Shown here piece by piece: positions 42,855-51,549 of a stretch of DNA of 64,000 nucleotides. The notes under the pieces were generated by a model. The model saw only the letters and a list, made by a program, of their open reading frames with translations, was not told where the DNA came from and did no database searches. How positions within the stretch are numbered: the first letter of the stretch is position 1; each line of letters opens with the position of its first letter. The stretch comes from Streptomyces xantholiticus (GTDB taxonomy: Bacteria; Actinomycetota; Actinomycetes; Streptomycetales; Streptomycetaceae): the NCBI RefSeq assembly GCF_014651015.1, contig NZ_BMWB01000019.1, positions 1-64,000 of the forward strand, given 5' to 3'. The translations under genes and the position numbers were made by a program.

Positions 42855-44375
42855 ATGTGCAACGAGGAAGAACACGCGGGACACGCGATGGCGCGGCGCG
42901 GGCTGCTCCTCACCGGAGCCGCCGCCGCGGCTACGTTGGGGACCGTGAGCTTCGCGAGCGCCGCGCCACACGACGGTGACAAGGAGACCGAGGTCGTGCG
43001 AGGCACGCTGCCGCCCGGCTCCCCCGACTACGTGTACCTGCCTGTCGAAGTACCGCGCGGGGTAAGGGAGATCCACGTTTCGTACGTGTACGAGAAGCCC
43101 GCCGTCCCGGCCGGTACGGCGGGCAACGCCCTCGACATCGGCATCTTCGACGAGCGCGGCACCGGGCTCGGCGGCGAGGGGTTCCGAGGGTGGTCGGGCG
43201 GGGCCCGCAAGGAGTTCTTCATCCGCGCCGACGAGGCGACACCCGGCTACATCCCCGGCCCGGTCCGCGCCGGGACCTGGAACATCGCGCTCGGCCCGTA
43301 CACGGTCGCGCCGCAGGGGCTGGCCTACGAGGTGACGGTCACGCTCACCTACGGACCCACTCCGGAGCGGCAGCGGCCGGTGTATCCGCCGGAGCGGGCG
43401 AAGGGGCGCGGGCGGGCTTGGTACCGGGGTGACTGCCACATCCACTCCTGGTACTCCGACGGGCGCCGCACCCCCGCCGAGATCGCTGCGCTCGCGCGTG
43501 CCGCCGGGCTCGACTTCATCAACTCCTCAGAGCACAACACCCATGCGGCGCACGCCCACTGGGCGAAGGAGGCCGGTGACGACCTGCTGGTCCTGCTCGG
43601 CGAGGAGGTCACGACACGCAACGGGCACGTGGTGGCGATCGGCACCGACCCGGGCACGTTCGTCGACTGGCGCTACCGGGCCCGCGACAACCGCTTCGGC
43701 CACTACGCCCGCGAGATCCGGCGGGCCGGCGGTCTTGTCGTCCCCGCCCATCCGCACGCCACCTGCATCGGCTGCAACTGGAAGTTCGGCTTCGGCGAGG
43801 CCGATGCGGTGGAGGTCTGGAACGGGCCCTACACACCCGACGACGAGGTGTCCCTCGCCGACTGGGACAGCGCGCTGGGGCTCGCCGCCCGCACCGGGAA
43901 GCGCTGGATCCCCGCCATGGGCAGCAGCGACGCGCACCGCGACCCCGACCCGATCGGCACGCCGCAGACGGTCGTCCTGGCGGACGACCTGACCCGTGAG
44001 GCGATCCTCGACGGCATCCGCGCCGGACGGAGTTACGTCGCCGAGTCCAAGGACGTGTCCTTGTCCTTCTCCGCGACGGGCGGGCGGCGCGGTGGGCACG
44101 CCGGGATCGGCGAGCGGCTGCGGGTGGACGCCGACGACCCGGTGACCCTGCGTCTCGAGGTCACGGGCGCACCGGGCTGCACGGTCCGGTTCGTGACCGA
44201 CCAGGGCGTGCTGCACTCCGCCGCCCTGCCGGGCAGCGGCAGCGGCACGGTGGAGTGGCGTACGACGGCTCAGTACTCGGGTCATGTGCGCGCCGAGGTG
44301 CGTCACGCGCCCGTCATGCCGCCGCTTCCGGGCGCACTCGCCGCGCTCACCAACCCGGTTTTCCTGGGACGTTGA
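42855..44375 (+). CDS. Tat-exported CehA/McbA-type PHP-domain metallohydrolase
   Basis: This 506-aa protein has a twin-arginine type signal (MARRGLLLTGAAAAATLG, cleavage near ASA/APH). A beta-rich N-terminal domain (about 50-185) precedes the PHP metal site: GDCHIHSWYSDG, SSEHNTHAAHAH, LGEEVT, PAHPHATC and GSSDAHRDPD supply the usual His/Asp/Glu ligands. Members include the carbaryl hydrolase-like CehA and other phosphoesterase-type enzymes. Folding before export is consistent with a metalloenzyme. The natural substrate is unknown. Confidence 0.85.
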   Translation: MCNEEEHAGHAMARRGLLLTGAAAAATLGTVSFASAAPHDGDKETEVVRGTLPPGSPDYVYLPVEVPRGVREIHVSYVYEKPAVPAGTAGNALDIGIFDERGTGLGGEGFRGWSGGARKEFFIRADEATPGYIPGPVRAGTWNIALGPYTVAPQGLAYEVTVTLTYGPTPERQRPVYPPERAKGRGRAWYRGDCHIHSWYSDGRRTPAEIAALARAAGLDFINSSEHNTHAAHAHWAKEAGDDLLVLLGEEVTTRNGHVVAIGTDPGTFVDWRYRARDNRFGHYAREIRRAGGLVVPAHPHATCIGCNWKFGFGEADAVEVWNGPYTPDDEVSLADWDSALGLAARTGKRWIPAMGSSDAHRDPDPIGTPQTVVLADDLTREAILDGIRAGRSYVAESKDVSLSFSATGGRRGGHAGIGERLRVDADDPVTLRLEVTGAPGCTVRFVTDQGVLHSAALPGSGSGTVEWRTTAQYSGHVRAEVRHAPVMPPLPGALAALTNPVFLGR

Positions 44376-44506
44376 CGCTACGAGGGCCGAAATGACGTCC
44401 GGGCCGCCGAGGGTGCAGGCGGCGCGGCCGCCCGGCCCTGACGGCGACCGCCCTCACCCGTGAAAAGCCCGGTGCTGCCGCAGCCGCAGGGTCCTACGCT
44501 CCGCCC

Positions 44507-44881
44507 ATGGGATCTCTTGTTCGCCACATCACCGTCGACTGTGCCGACGCCTACCGCCTGGCCACCTTCTGGGCCGCGGTTCTGGACGCGGAGGTGTCCG
44601 ACGAGGACGCGCCCGGCGACCCGGAAGCGCTGGTCGCGTCGAAGGGCGGCACGCTCCTGTTCGTCACCGTCCCGGAGCAGAAGACGCTCAAGAACCGCGT
44701 CCATCTCGACATCGTCCCGACGGACCGTACCCGCGACGAGGAGGTGGACCGCCTGCTGGCCCTCGGCGCGACGCTGGTCGCCGACCACCGCGTCCCGGAC
44801 GGCAGGGGCTGGGTGACCCTGTCGGACCCGGAGGGCAACGAGTTCTGCGTGGAACGCGGCGCGGCGGAGCGCACGGTGTGA
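44507..44881 (+). CDS. VOC-family (glyoxalase/bleomycin-resistance fold) protein
   Basis: This 124-aa protein starts MGSLVRHITVDCADAYRLAT then FWAAVLDAEV, with LFVTVPEQKTLKNRVHLDIV in the middle and WVTLSDPEGNEFCVE at the end, the glyoxalase-like domain pattern with its metal-site His and Glu positions. There is no obvious Shine-Dalgarno; TACGCT lies 12 nt upstream, so the transcript may be leaderless. Function within the family is not predictable. Confidence 0.85.
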   Translation: MGSLVRHITVDCADAYRLATFWAAVLDAEVSDEDAPGDPEALVASKGGTLLFVTVPEQKTLKNRVHLDIVPTDRTRDEEVDRLLALGATLVADHRVPDGRGWVTLSDPEGNEFCVERGAAERTV

Positions 44882-44959
44882 GCCACCACCGCGGGCCCTT
44901 GCGGCGGCCGGACCGCACAGGGTGAGCCGGGCGCCGCCGGCCCTCGCGGCTGGGGCCGG

Positions 44960-45832
44960 TCAACGCCTGTGCAGGGCCCCCACGTAGACGCCGAGGAGGA
45001 TCATCGGAGCTCCCAGGAGCAGGCTGGGCGTCAGGGGCTCGGCGTCGAGCCAGGCCGAGAGGAGGATGGTGACGAGGGGAAAGACGACGAAGACGTACGC
45101 GGCGCGGGAGGGACCCCAGGCCCTGACCAGGAGCAGGTAGAGCACGAACACCGCCACCGAGCCGGCCAGGACGACGTACACCAGGGCCCACCATGTCGCC
45201 GTGCGCTCGGGGAGGATCCACGCGTCGCCGGCGGCGCGCGAGCCGGCGAAGAGGAGGACCGCGGCGCCGGTCATGCCGACCGCGTTCATCGTGACCGGGT
45301 GGACCTTGGGCAGGCGGTGGACCAGGACCGTCGCCTCCGCGAAGGAGAGCACCGCGCCGAGCATGGCCAGGAACGACAGCAGGGGGACGGCACCCTGCAG
45401 CGGATTTCGGGACACCACCGCGACGCCCGCGACGGCGAGCACCGTCCCCACGGCCGCCCGCACCCGGAACCTCTCCTGGTGCTGGGCGACGGAGAGCAGC
45501 AGGGCGGCGAGCGGCACCAGCGCGAGGATCGTCTGGCCGAGGCCTGCGTGTATGCGGACGAGGGCGTAGTAGGCCAGGGCGAAGGTGACACCGAAGTTGA
45601 GCACGCCGAACAGCAGCGCTCCGGCCAGGGCCCGGCCGCGCGGCCAGGAAAGCCGTATGAGGGCCATGAGGAGGAGCAGGACCGCGGCTGCCGCCCCGAA
45701 GCGCAGTGCGGCGCCCCAGAGCGGATCGAGTTCACGGTTGCTGAAGCGGACGCCGACGGCGTTGCCGCCTGCGAGGAGGCAGCAGGCGGCGAACGTGGCC
45801 AGGGCTGCGCCGCTGCCCTCGGGTGCTCGCAT
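44960..45832 (-). CDS. EamA/DMT-superfamily transporter
   Basis: This 290-aa membrane protein has ten hydrophobic segments in two repeats of five. Typical stretches are GGNAVGVRFSNRELDPLWGA, IHAGLGQTILALVPLAALLL and PLVTILLSAWLDAEPLTPS. DMT proteins of this size export amino acids or other small metabolites. ATG 45832 is used. It is preceded on the same strand by the APC permease gene, but a strong hairpin separates them. Confidence 0.87.
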   Translation of the reverse strand: MRAPEGSGAALATFAACCLLAGGNAVGVRFSNRELDPLWGAALRFGAAAAVLLLLMALIRLSWPRGRALAGALLFGVLNFGVTFALAYYALVRIHAGLGQTILALVPLAALLLSVAQHQERFRVRAAVGTVLAVAGVAVVSRNPLQGAVPLLSFLAMLGAVLSFAEATVLVHRLPKVHPVTMNAVGMTGAAVLLFAGSRAAGDAWILPERTATWWALVYVVLAGSVAVFVLYLLLVRAWGPSRAAYVFVVFPLVTILLSAWLDAEPLTPSLLLGAPMILLGVYVGALHRR

Positions 45833-45860
45833 GACCGCACGGTAGGGCGGGGCGCGGGGA

Positions 45861-45894
45861 CGCGGGGCGCCGACACTCCAGTCGGCGCCCCGCG
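45861..45894 (-). terminator. 14-bp hairpin terminator after the APC permease
   Basis: CGCGGGGCGCCGAC (45861-45874) pairs with 45881-45894 across a 6-nt loop, 11 bp past the permease stop. Confidence 0.7.
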
Positions 45895-45904
45895 GCCGGG
45901 CGGG

Positions 45905-47458
45905 TCAGTCCGCCGGCTGCAGCGCCGGGGTCTCCTTCGTCAGGACCTCGCCGCGGAAGAACGCCGGGCTGCGGCGCTCCATGAGGAGCATCAGGACGAG
46001 GCCGAGCACCAGCAGGCCGACCCCGATGACGAAGACCGAGCCCATGCCGAGGACGGAGGAGCCGGAGCCGTAGGCCGGGTCCCACATGTCGTAGAGGGTC
46101 TTGCCGAAGACGGCGGTCAGCATCAGGCCGCCGATGCCGGGGAGGACGCCCTTGAAGAGCAGGTTGGCGGTGGATGCGGTCAGTTCCTCGCGGAAGAACC
46201 AGACGCAGGCGAAGGCCGTGATCGAGTAGTAGAAGCAGATCATCAGGCCGAGCGCGTAGATCGTGTCGACCAGGACGTTCTCGCTGACGAGGCTCATCAC
46301 CGTGTAGAAGACGCCGGTGGCGACGCCCGCGACCACGGTCGCGCGCCCCGGCGTCCTGAAGCGGGGGTGGACCTCGGCGAACGCCTTCGGCATGGCGTCG
46401 TACGCGCTCATCGCGAGAGCGGTGCGGGCGACCGGGATGAACGTGGTCTGCAGGCTGGCCGCGGCGGATGCGAGGACCGCGACGAAGAGCAGGATGCCGA
46501 GACCGGAGCCCATGACCGGTGTGGCGAGGACCGCGAAGACGTTGTCGGAGGTGTCCGGGTTCCCGAGGCCGGTGCCCTTGTCGCCGATGCCGGCGTACAT
46601 CTGGACGGCGACGGCGACCATCAGGTACGAGGCGACGATGACGACCATGGCGAGCATCGCGGAGCGGCCAGGGGTATGGGCGCTGCCGATGCTCTCCTCG
46701 TTGATGGACAGGCAGGCGTCCCAGCCCCAGTAGATGAAGATCGAGAGGGAGAGCCCGGCGGTGAAGGCGGAGAAGGACCCCACGCCGAAGGGGTTGATCC
46801 AGGACAGCGAGAAGTCCAGGGAGCCCGCGACCTCGCCGGATTTCGAGATCGCCATGACCGCGAAGATCGCGATGACGGCGAGCTGGAGGCCGACCAGGGC
46901 GTACTGGATCCACTTCGTCGCGGTGATGCCGCGGTAGCTGATCGCCGTCGCGACGGCGATGAAGGCCAGGGTGGTGAGGATGTGGACGGCCTTGTTGCCG
47001 TCGAGGGCGGCGACGCTGTCGCTGCCCGTGATCTCTCCGGCGGTGAGCCAGAAGAACGAGGTGGCAACGCCGGCGAGGTTGGAGAGGACGACGACGGTCG
47101 CCACCAGCAGGCCCCAGCCGCACATCCAGCCGATCCTGGGGCCGAAGGCCTTGACCGACCAGGTGAAGGAGGTGCCGCAGTCCGGCACCGCCTTGTTGAG
47201 CTCGCGGTACGCGAAGGCGACCAGCAGCATCGGCAGAAAGCCTGCCAGGAAGATCGCCGGCATCTGGAGCCCGACCTCGCCGACCGTCGGCCCGAGCGTG
47301 GACGTCAGGCAGTAGACGGGGGCCACCGTCGAGACGCCGATGACGGCACCGCCCATGAGACCGACGGAGTTCCCGCCGAGGCCTTTGGTGCGGACGCCCC
47401 CGTCGAGGGCGCTCCGTACCGTGTCTCCGGCCTGCGGCCGCGCATCGAGCTGAGTCAT
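45905..47458 (-). CDS. APC-superfamily amino acid permease
   Basis: This 517-aa protein has about 12-14 membrane segments. It contains the glycine-rich first helix VGLMGGAVIGVSTVAPVYCL, AFAYRELNKAVPDCGTSFTW (a conserved loop in amino acid/polyamine/organocation carriers) and IYWGWDACLSINEES. It should import amino acids or related amines by proton symport. ATG 47458. A 23-bp inverted repeat is centred about 40 bp upstream. The nearby aldehyde dehydrogenase and amidohydrolase are separate transcription units. Confidence 0.9.
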   Translation of the reverse strand: MTQLDARPQAGDTVRSALDGGVRTKGLGGNSVGLMGGAVIGVSTVAPVYCLTSTLGPTVGEVGLQMPAIFLAGFLPMLLVAFAYRELNKAVPDCGTSFTWSVKAFGPRIGWMCGWGLLVATVVVLSNLAGVATSFFWLTAGEITGSDSVAALDGNKAVHILTTLAFIAVATAISYRGITATKWIQYALVGLQLAVIAIFAVMAISKSGEVAGSLDFSLSWINPFGVGSFSAFTAGLSLSIFIYWGWDACLSINEESIGSAHTPGRSAMLAMVVIVASYLMVAVAVQMYAGIGDKGTGLGNPDTSDNVFAVLATPVMGSGLGILLFVAVLASAAASLQTTFIPVARTALAMSAYDAMPKAFAEVHPRFRTPGRATVVAGVATGVFYTVMSLVSENVLVDTIYALGLMICFYYSITAFACVWFFREELTASTANLLFKGVLPGIGGLMLTAVFGKTLYDMWDPAYGSGSSVLGMGSVFVIGVGLLVLGLVLMLLMERRSPAFFRGEVLTKETPALQPAD

Positions 47459-47488
47459 GCACAGGACGTTAAGTGCTGCGCTTTCCTC

Positions 47489-47511
47489 ATCCGGAAGATC
47501 AAGATCCGGAT
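47489..47511. promoter_or_regulatory. Inverted repeat upstream of the APC permease
   Basis: ATCCGGA (47489-47495) and TCCGGAT (47505-47511), 9 nt apart, lie 31 bp before the permease start in an unusually AT-rich promoter region. The size suits a dimeric regulator. The rest of 47459-47719 holds no gene. Confidence 0.45.
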
Positions 47512-47719
47512 ACAGGAAGGGCGTCGAGGCTTCGATTCCAAGGCTTCATCAGGTTCTGGAGATCGATTAAAAGACTAACCGGCATTACCGAGAGCACATC
47601 ACGAGGCCCTGTGGCTCCACTCCCGAGATGCGAGAACCGCAGCCTAGCCCGTTATGTCCGTTTTCAAATTTTCCCCCGTCTTTTTCCGGCCCTGCACTCA
47701 CAAGGGTTCCGGCCCGCTC

Positions 47720-49171
47720 TCAGCCCGGCCACACCACCGACTGGAGTTCGCTGTACGCATGCAGCGCGTACGAGCCGACGTCCCGGCCGACCCCACTGCT
47801 GCCGAAGCCGCCGAAAGGTGCCTCCATGTTCCTGCCGACCGTGTTCACCCCGACCCCGCCCGTCCGCAGCTCGCCCGCGACGCGGAAGGCGCGGGCCACA
47901 TCGCCCGAGAAGACGTAGTCGATCAGGCCGTAGTCACTGTCACCGGCGAGTGCCACACCCTCCTCCTCGTCGTCGAACGGGACGACGACCACGACCGGCC
48001 CGAAGATCTCCTCCCGCACGATCCTCATGTCCTTCGTGCAGTCCGCGAAGAGGGTCGGAGCCACATAGAAGCCCTTGTCGCAGGCAGGGCGCTCGCCGCC
48101 CGTCACCAGACGGCCGCCCTCCTTCCGCCCCAGCTCGACGTAGGACTCCACCCGGTCGCGGTGCGCCGCCGAGATGACCGGGCCGACGACCGTCCCGGGA
48201 TCGGCCGGATCGCCGACCCGCAGCGCGCGCGCATAGGCGGCGAGGCCCTCCACCAGCCGGTCGTACACCCCACGCTGCGCGATCACCCGCGTCGGCGCCG
48301 TACAGATCTGCCCGCTGTAGAAGGAGAACGTGGTGCCGATCCCGCGCACCGCGGCGGAGAGGTCCGCGTCGTCGAAGACGAGCGCTGCGCCCTTGCCGCC
48401 GAGCTCCATCAGCCCGCGCTTCATCCCACGGCCGCAGACCTCGGCGATCCGGCGGCCGACCGCCGTCGAGCCGGTGAAGCTGACCATGTCGACGTCCCCG
48501 GAGTCCACGGCCGCCTCGCCGACCGCCGGGGCGGAGCCCGTGACCACGTTGACCGTTCCCGGCGGGGCACCGGCCTCCTGAAGGGCCTCGGCCATCCGGT
48601 ACACGGACAGCGGGTCCTGCGGGGCCGGTTTCACGACGACCGTGTTGCCCATCGCCAGCGCGGGCGCGACCTTGCCCGCAGGGTTCGCCCACGGGTTGTT
48701 GTAGGAGGTGATGCAGGTGACCACACCGACCGGGCGGCGCACCGCCACGGCCCCGAGGATGCCGGCCTTCCCCATCGGGCCCGCGGCGCTGATCTGCGGC
48801 GGCAGTGCCTGCTCGACCGGCTCCAGCGCGCCCTTCGCGTAACGGCGGAATCGCGCCGCGCCCACCATGACCTGCATACCGCGCGCCGTCGCCGTCGTCG
48901 CGCCGCTCTCCGCGCGGGCGACCTCCGTGTGCGCTTCCAGGTCGCGCTGCACGAGGGACGCGGCACGGTCCAGGATCGCCGCGCGCTCCTCCGGCCTCGT
49001 ACGGGACCAGGCGGTGAACGCCTCGCGGGCGGCGGCCGCCGCCTCGTGGACCTGGGCGCGGCTCGCCTCGGGGGCGAGGCCGACGACCTCCTCCGTCGCC
49101 GGGTCGACCACCTCGTAGTGACCCCCGTCCGGCTCCACCCACTCGCCGCCGATGAACAGCCGCTCCTTCAC
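47720..49171 (-). CDS. Aldehyde dehydrogenase (NAD(P)-dependent)
   Basis: This 483-aa protein has normal ALDH length. It contains the cofactor motifs SYNNPWANPAGKVAPALAMG and SFTGSTAVGRRI, the general base Glu256 (MELGGKGA), the nucleophile Cys290 (GQICTAPTR) and the C-terminal NTVGRNMEAPFGGFGSSGVG. GTG 49171 overlaps the stop of the amidohydrolase gene by 4 nt, so it is the third gene of the LLM-amidohydrolase-ALDH unit. It oxidises an aldehyde produced in that pathway; the exact substrate is unknown. Confidence 0.93.
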   Translation of the reverse strand: MKERLFIGGEWVEPDGGHYEVVDPATEEVVGLAPEASRAQVHEAAAAAREAFTAWSRTRPEERAAILDRAASLVQRDLEAHTEVARAESGATTATARGMQVMVGAARFRRYAKGALEPVEQALPPQISAAGPMGKAGILGAVAVRRPVGVVTCITSYNNPWANPAGKVAPALAMGNTVVVKPAPQDPLSVYRMAEALQEAGAPPGTVNVVTGSAPAVGEAAVDSGDVDMVSFTGSTAVGRRIAEVCGRGMKRGLMELGGKGAALVFDDADLSAAVRGIGTTFSFYSGQICTAPTRVIAQRGVYDRLVEGLAAYARALRVGDPADPGTVVGPVISAAHRDRVESYVELGRKEGGRLVTGGERPACDKGFYVAPTLFADCTKDMRIVREEIFGPVVVVVPFDDEEEGVALAGDSDYGLIDYVFSGDVARAFRVAGELRTGGVGVNTVGRNMEAPFGGFGSSGVGRDVGSYALHAYSELQSVVWPG

Positions 49172-50907
49172 CGGGTCGACACCGTCCTCGTGTCCCGGCC
49201 GGAGCGCAGCACCTTGCCCGGTACGGCGCCGGTGACCTCGTCGTTCCGTATCGTCTCCACGCCGTTGACACGCACCGACACGATGCCGATCGCCTTCGCG
49301 TCCAGCCGCGGACTCCCGCCCGGCAGATCGTGCACCAGTGTCGCCGGGCCCGCGTCGATCCGCTCAGGGTCGAACAGGACGAGGTCCGCGTGGTGGCCCT
49401 CGATGATCCGGCCGCGCTCGCGCAGACCGAAGAGCCGCGCCGGGTCGTCGGTCAGCATCTTCACCGCCTCCTCCAGCCCGACCAGCTTCCGGCCGCGCAG
49501 ACAGTCACCGATGAACCGCGTCGTGTACGGGGCGCCGCACATCCGGTCCAGGTGCGCGCCGGCGTCGGAACCGCCGAGCAGCACGTCCTCGTGCTGCCAC
49601 GTCTTCGCACGCAGAGCCCACGAGTCGGCGTCGTTGTCGGTGGGCATGGGCCAAAGGACCGTCCGCAGATCGTCGTTGGCGCAGATCTCGACCAGGCACC
49701 GGAACGGGTCCTGGCCCCGTTCGGCCGCGATGTCCCCCACGACCCGGCCGGTCAGACCCTCGTTCCGGGGCGTGTACGTGTCGCCGACGACATAACGGCC
49801 GAAGTGCGCGAGGCGGCGGAAGACCCCCGCCTCCCTGGAGTCGGCACGCCGCAGCATCTCGGCCCGGACGGCCGGGTCGCGCAGCTTCGCGATCCGCTGC
49901 GGCACGGGGAGCGACAGGACCTCGCCCCAGCCGGGGATGAGGTTGAGCGCACAGAACGTGCCCAACGACATGTTCATCGGCGTGAGGATCGGCATGGTGA
50001 GCGCGACGATCCGGCCACCGGCCTTACGGGCCCGCTCGGACGGGATCAGCTGGCGGGGTACGCGTTCGGGGACGGCGGCGTCGACGGTGAGGACGTTCCA
50101 GTTGAGCGGCCTGCCCGCGGCGGCGCTCATCTCGACGAGCAGATCGATCTCGTCGTCCTCGAACCGGTCGAGACAGCCCGCGACGATCGCCTCCAGCTGC
50201 GTGCCCTCGTGTTCGCCGACGGCCCGCGACAGCGCGAGCAGCTCGGCGGGGAGCGCGTGCCGGGAGGCCACGGGCCTGCCGTCACCGTCGGTATGGGTCG
50301 AGGACTGGGTCGTGGACAGCCCCCAGGCACCGGCGTCCATCGCGTCATGGAGGAGCGCCACCATCCGGCCGAGTTGGTCCGTGGTCGGCTGCCCGCCGAT
50401 CGCCTCCGGGCCCATGCCGTACCGGCGGATCGCGCAATGGCCCACCATGAAGCCCGCGTTGACGGCGGTGCGGCCGTCGAGGGCGTCCAGGTACTCGCCG
50501 AACGTGTGCCAGTTCCAGGGGGCGCCCTGTTCGAGCGCCACGAGGGACATGCCCTCGACCTTCGACATCATCCGGCGCGTGTAGTCGGCGTCGCCGGGAC
50601 GGTCCGGGTCGAGGGGAGCGAGGGTGAAACCGCAGTTGCCGCCGACGACGGTGGTGACGCCGTGATTCAGGGACGGCGTGGCGTACGGGTCCCAGAACAG
50701 CTGGGCGTCGTAGTGCGTGTGCGGGTCGACGAAACCGGGCGCGAGGACAAGGCCGGTGGCGTCCTCTGTGGTCCTCGCCTCGGGGGCGTGCCCGGGCTCG
50801 GTGATGACGGCGATACGGCCGTCGTCACCGACGCCCACGTCGACGGCACGGGCGGGGCCGCCGGTGCCGTCGACGACGGTCGCGTTACGGATCAGATGGG
50901 CGAGCAT
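49168..50907 (-). CDS. Amidohydrolase of the N-acyl-D-amino-acid deacylase type
   Basis: This 579-aa protein has HLIRNATVVDGTGGPARAVD at the start, the metal motif GFVDPHTHYDAQ, GVTTVVGGNCGFTLAPL (typical of D-aminoacylases, with the metal-binding Cys region), GWGEVLS, and GGSDAGAHLDRMCGAPY with the catalytic Asp. Members hydrolyse N-acyl-D-amino acids or cyclic amides; several diverged ones act in lipid or xenobiotic catabolism. ATG 50907 has AAGGGGAC upstream. The open frame continues upstream through a low-complexity region, which I take as untranslated. Confidence 0.85.
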   Translation of the reverse strand: MLAHLIRNATVVDGTGGPARAVDVGVGDDGRIAVITEPGHAPEARTTEDATGLVLAPGFVDPHTHYDAQLFWDPYATPSLNHGVTTVVGGNCGFTLAPLDPDRPGDADYTRRMMSKVEGMSLVALEQGAPWNWHTFGEYLDALDGRTAVNAGFMVGHCAIRRYGMGPEAIGGQPTTDQLGRMVALLHDAMDAGAWGLSTTQSSTHTDGDGRPVASRHALPAELLALSRAVGEHEGTQLEAIVAGCLDRFEDDEIDLLVEMSAAAGRPLNWNVLTVDAAVPERVPRQLIPSERARKAGGRIVALTMPILTPMNMSLGTFCALNLIPGWGEVLSLPVPQRIAKLRDPAVRAEMLRRADSREAGVFRRLAHFGRYVVGDTYTPRNEGLTGRVVGDIAAERGQDPFRCLVEICANDDLRTVLWPMPTDNDADSWALRAKTWQHEDVLLGGSDAGAHLDRMCGAPYTTRFIGDCLRGRKLVGLEEAVKMLTDDPARLFGLRERGRIIEGHHADLVLFDPERIDAGPATLVHDLPGGSPRLDAKAIGIVSVRVNGVETIRNDEVTGAVPGKVLRSGRDTRTVSTR

Positions 50908-51549
50908 GGCGTCCCCTTCTGGCGCGGGCCGGTGGGTGCGGGTGGGGCCGGGCGGGCGGGGTGGCCCGGGTGCGTTCTCCCCGGGCGGGGTGGCCCGGGT
51001 GCGTTCTCCCCGGGCGGGCCGGGCGTCGCCCTCGGCCGGGGGCCAGGCGCCGGTGGGGGCGGCCCGGACGGAGGGCGCGGCGGCCGGCCGCGACCGCGGT
51101 GCGCTCTCCGACCGGGCCGGTACGGGCGGCGGTCCGGGAAGACGCCGTCCGAGCGTGGGGTGGGTGGGGCGGGGGCGTTCGGGGCGCGGGGCGGCGCTGA
51201 GCGGGGGCCTGTTCCCCACCCCGCCCTTGCCCGAACCGGGCCGAGCCCGGACCCCCGGCACCACGCTCCCCGCGGTGGCCCCACTGCCGACCGGGCTGGA
51301 ACTGCCGCTGGGCGGCAAACCGGCCCACCCTGCGCGGACACATCCAGCCTCGCCGTCGTTCGAGGTGCCGGGGCCCGGGGGCGGAGACACCGCACGAGGC
51401 GCGGTACCGGGTACGGGGCTTCGCCCGGAGGCCGGTGCGGGCACGGGCGGAACTCGTTTCGGGACGAGGGTGCCGCCCACGCCGCCAGGCGTAGGGGCGG
51501 GGAACAGGCCCGTCGCAGGCGCAACGCACCCACGACAGGCCCACGGCGC
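50908..51549. other. Low-complexity GC-rich spacer inside the LLM-amidohydrolase unit
   Basis: This gap of about 640 bp contains no domain-like protein but is free of stops on the minus strand in the amidohydrolase frame back to about 51480. It reads as Pro/Gly/Arg/Ala repeats (GERTRATPPGENAPGPPR). It contains a 29-bp tandem duplication. It may be a long leader or the remains of a gene. Confidence 0.5.
50961..51018. repeat. 29-bp tandem direct repeat
   Basis: Two identical 29-bp units (50961-50989 and 50990-51018), each containing GTGGCCCGGGTGCG and TTCTCCCCGGG, lie about 55 bp upstream of the amidohydrolase start. Partial further copies flank them. Confidence 0.8.

Noticed and set aside
44969..47578. 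Long Asp/Gly/Arg-rich open frame opposite the DMT and APC transporter genes
   Set aside because: Antisense shadow of two membrane-protein genes; low-complexity composition only.
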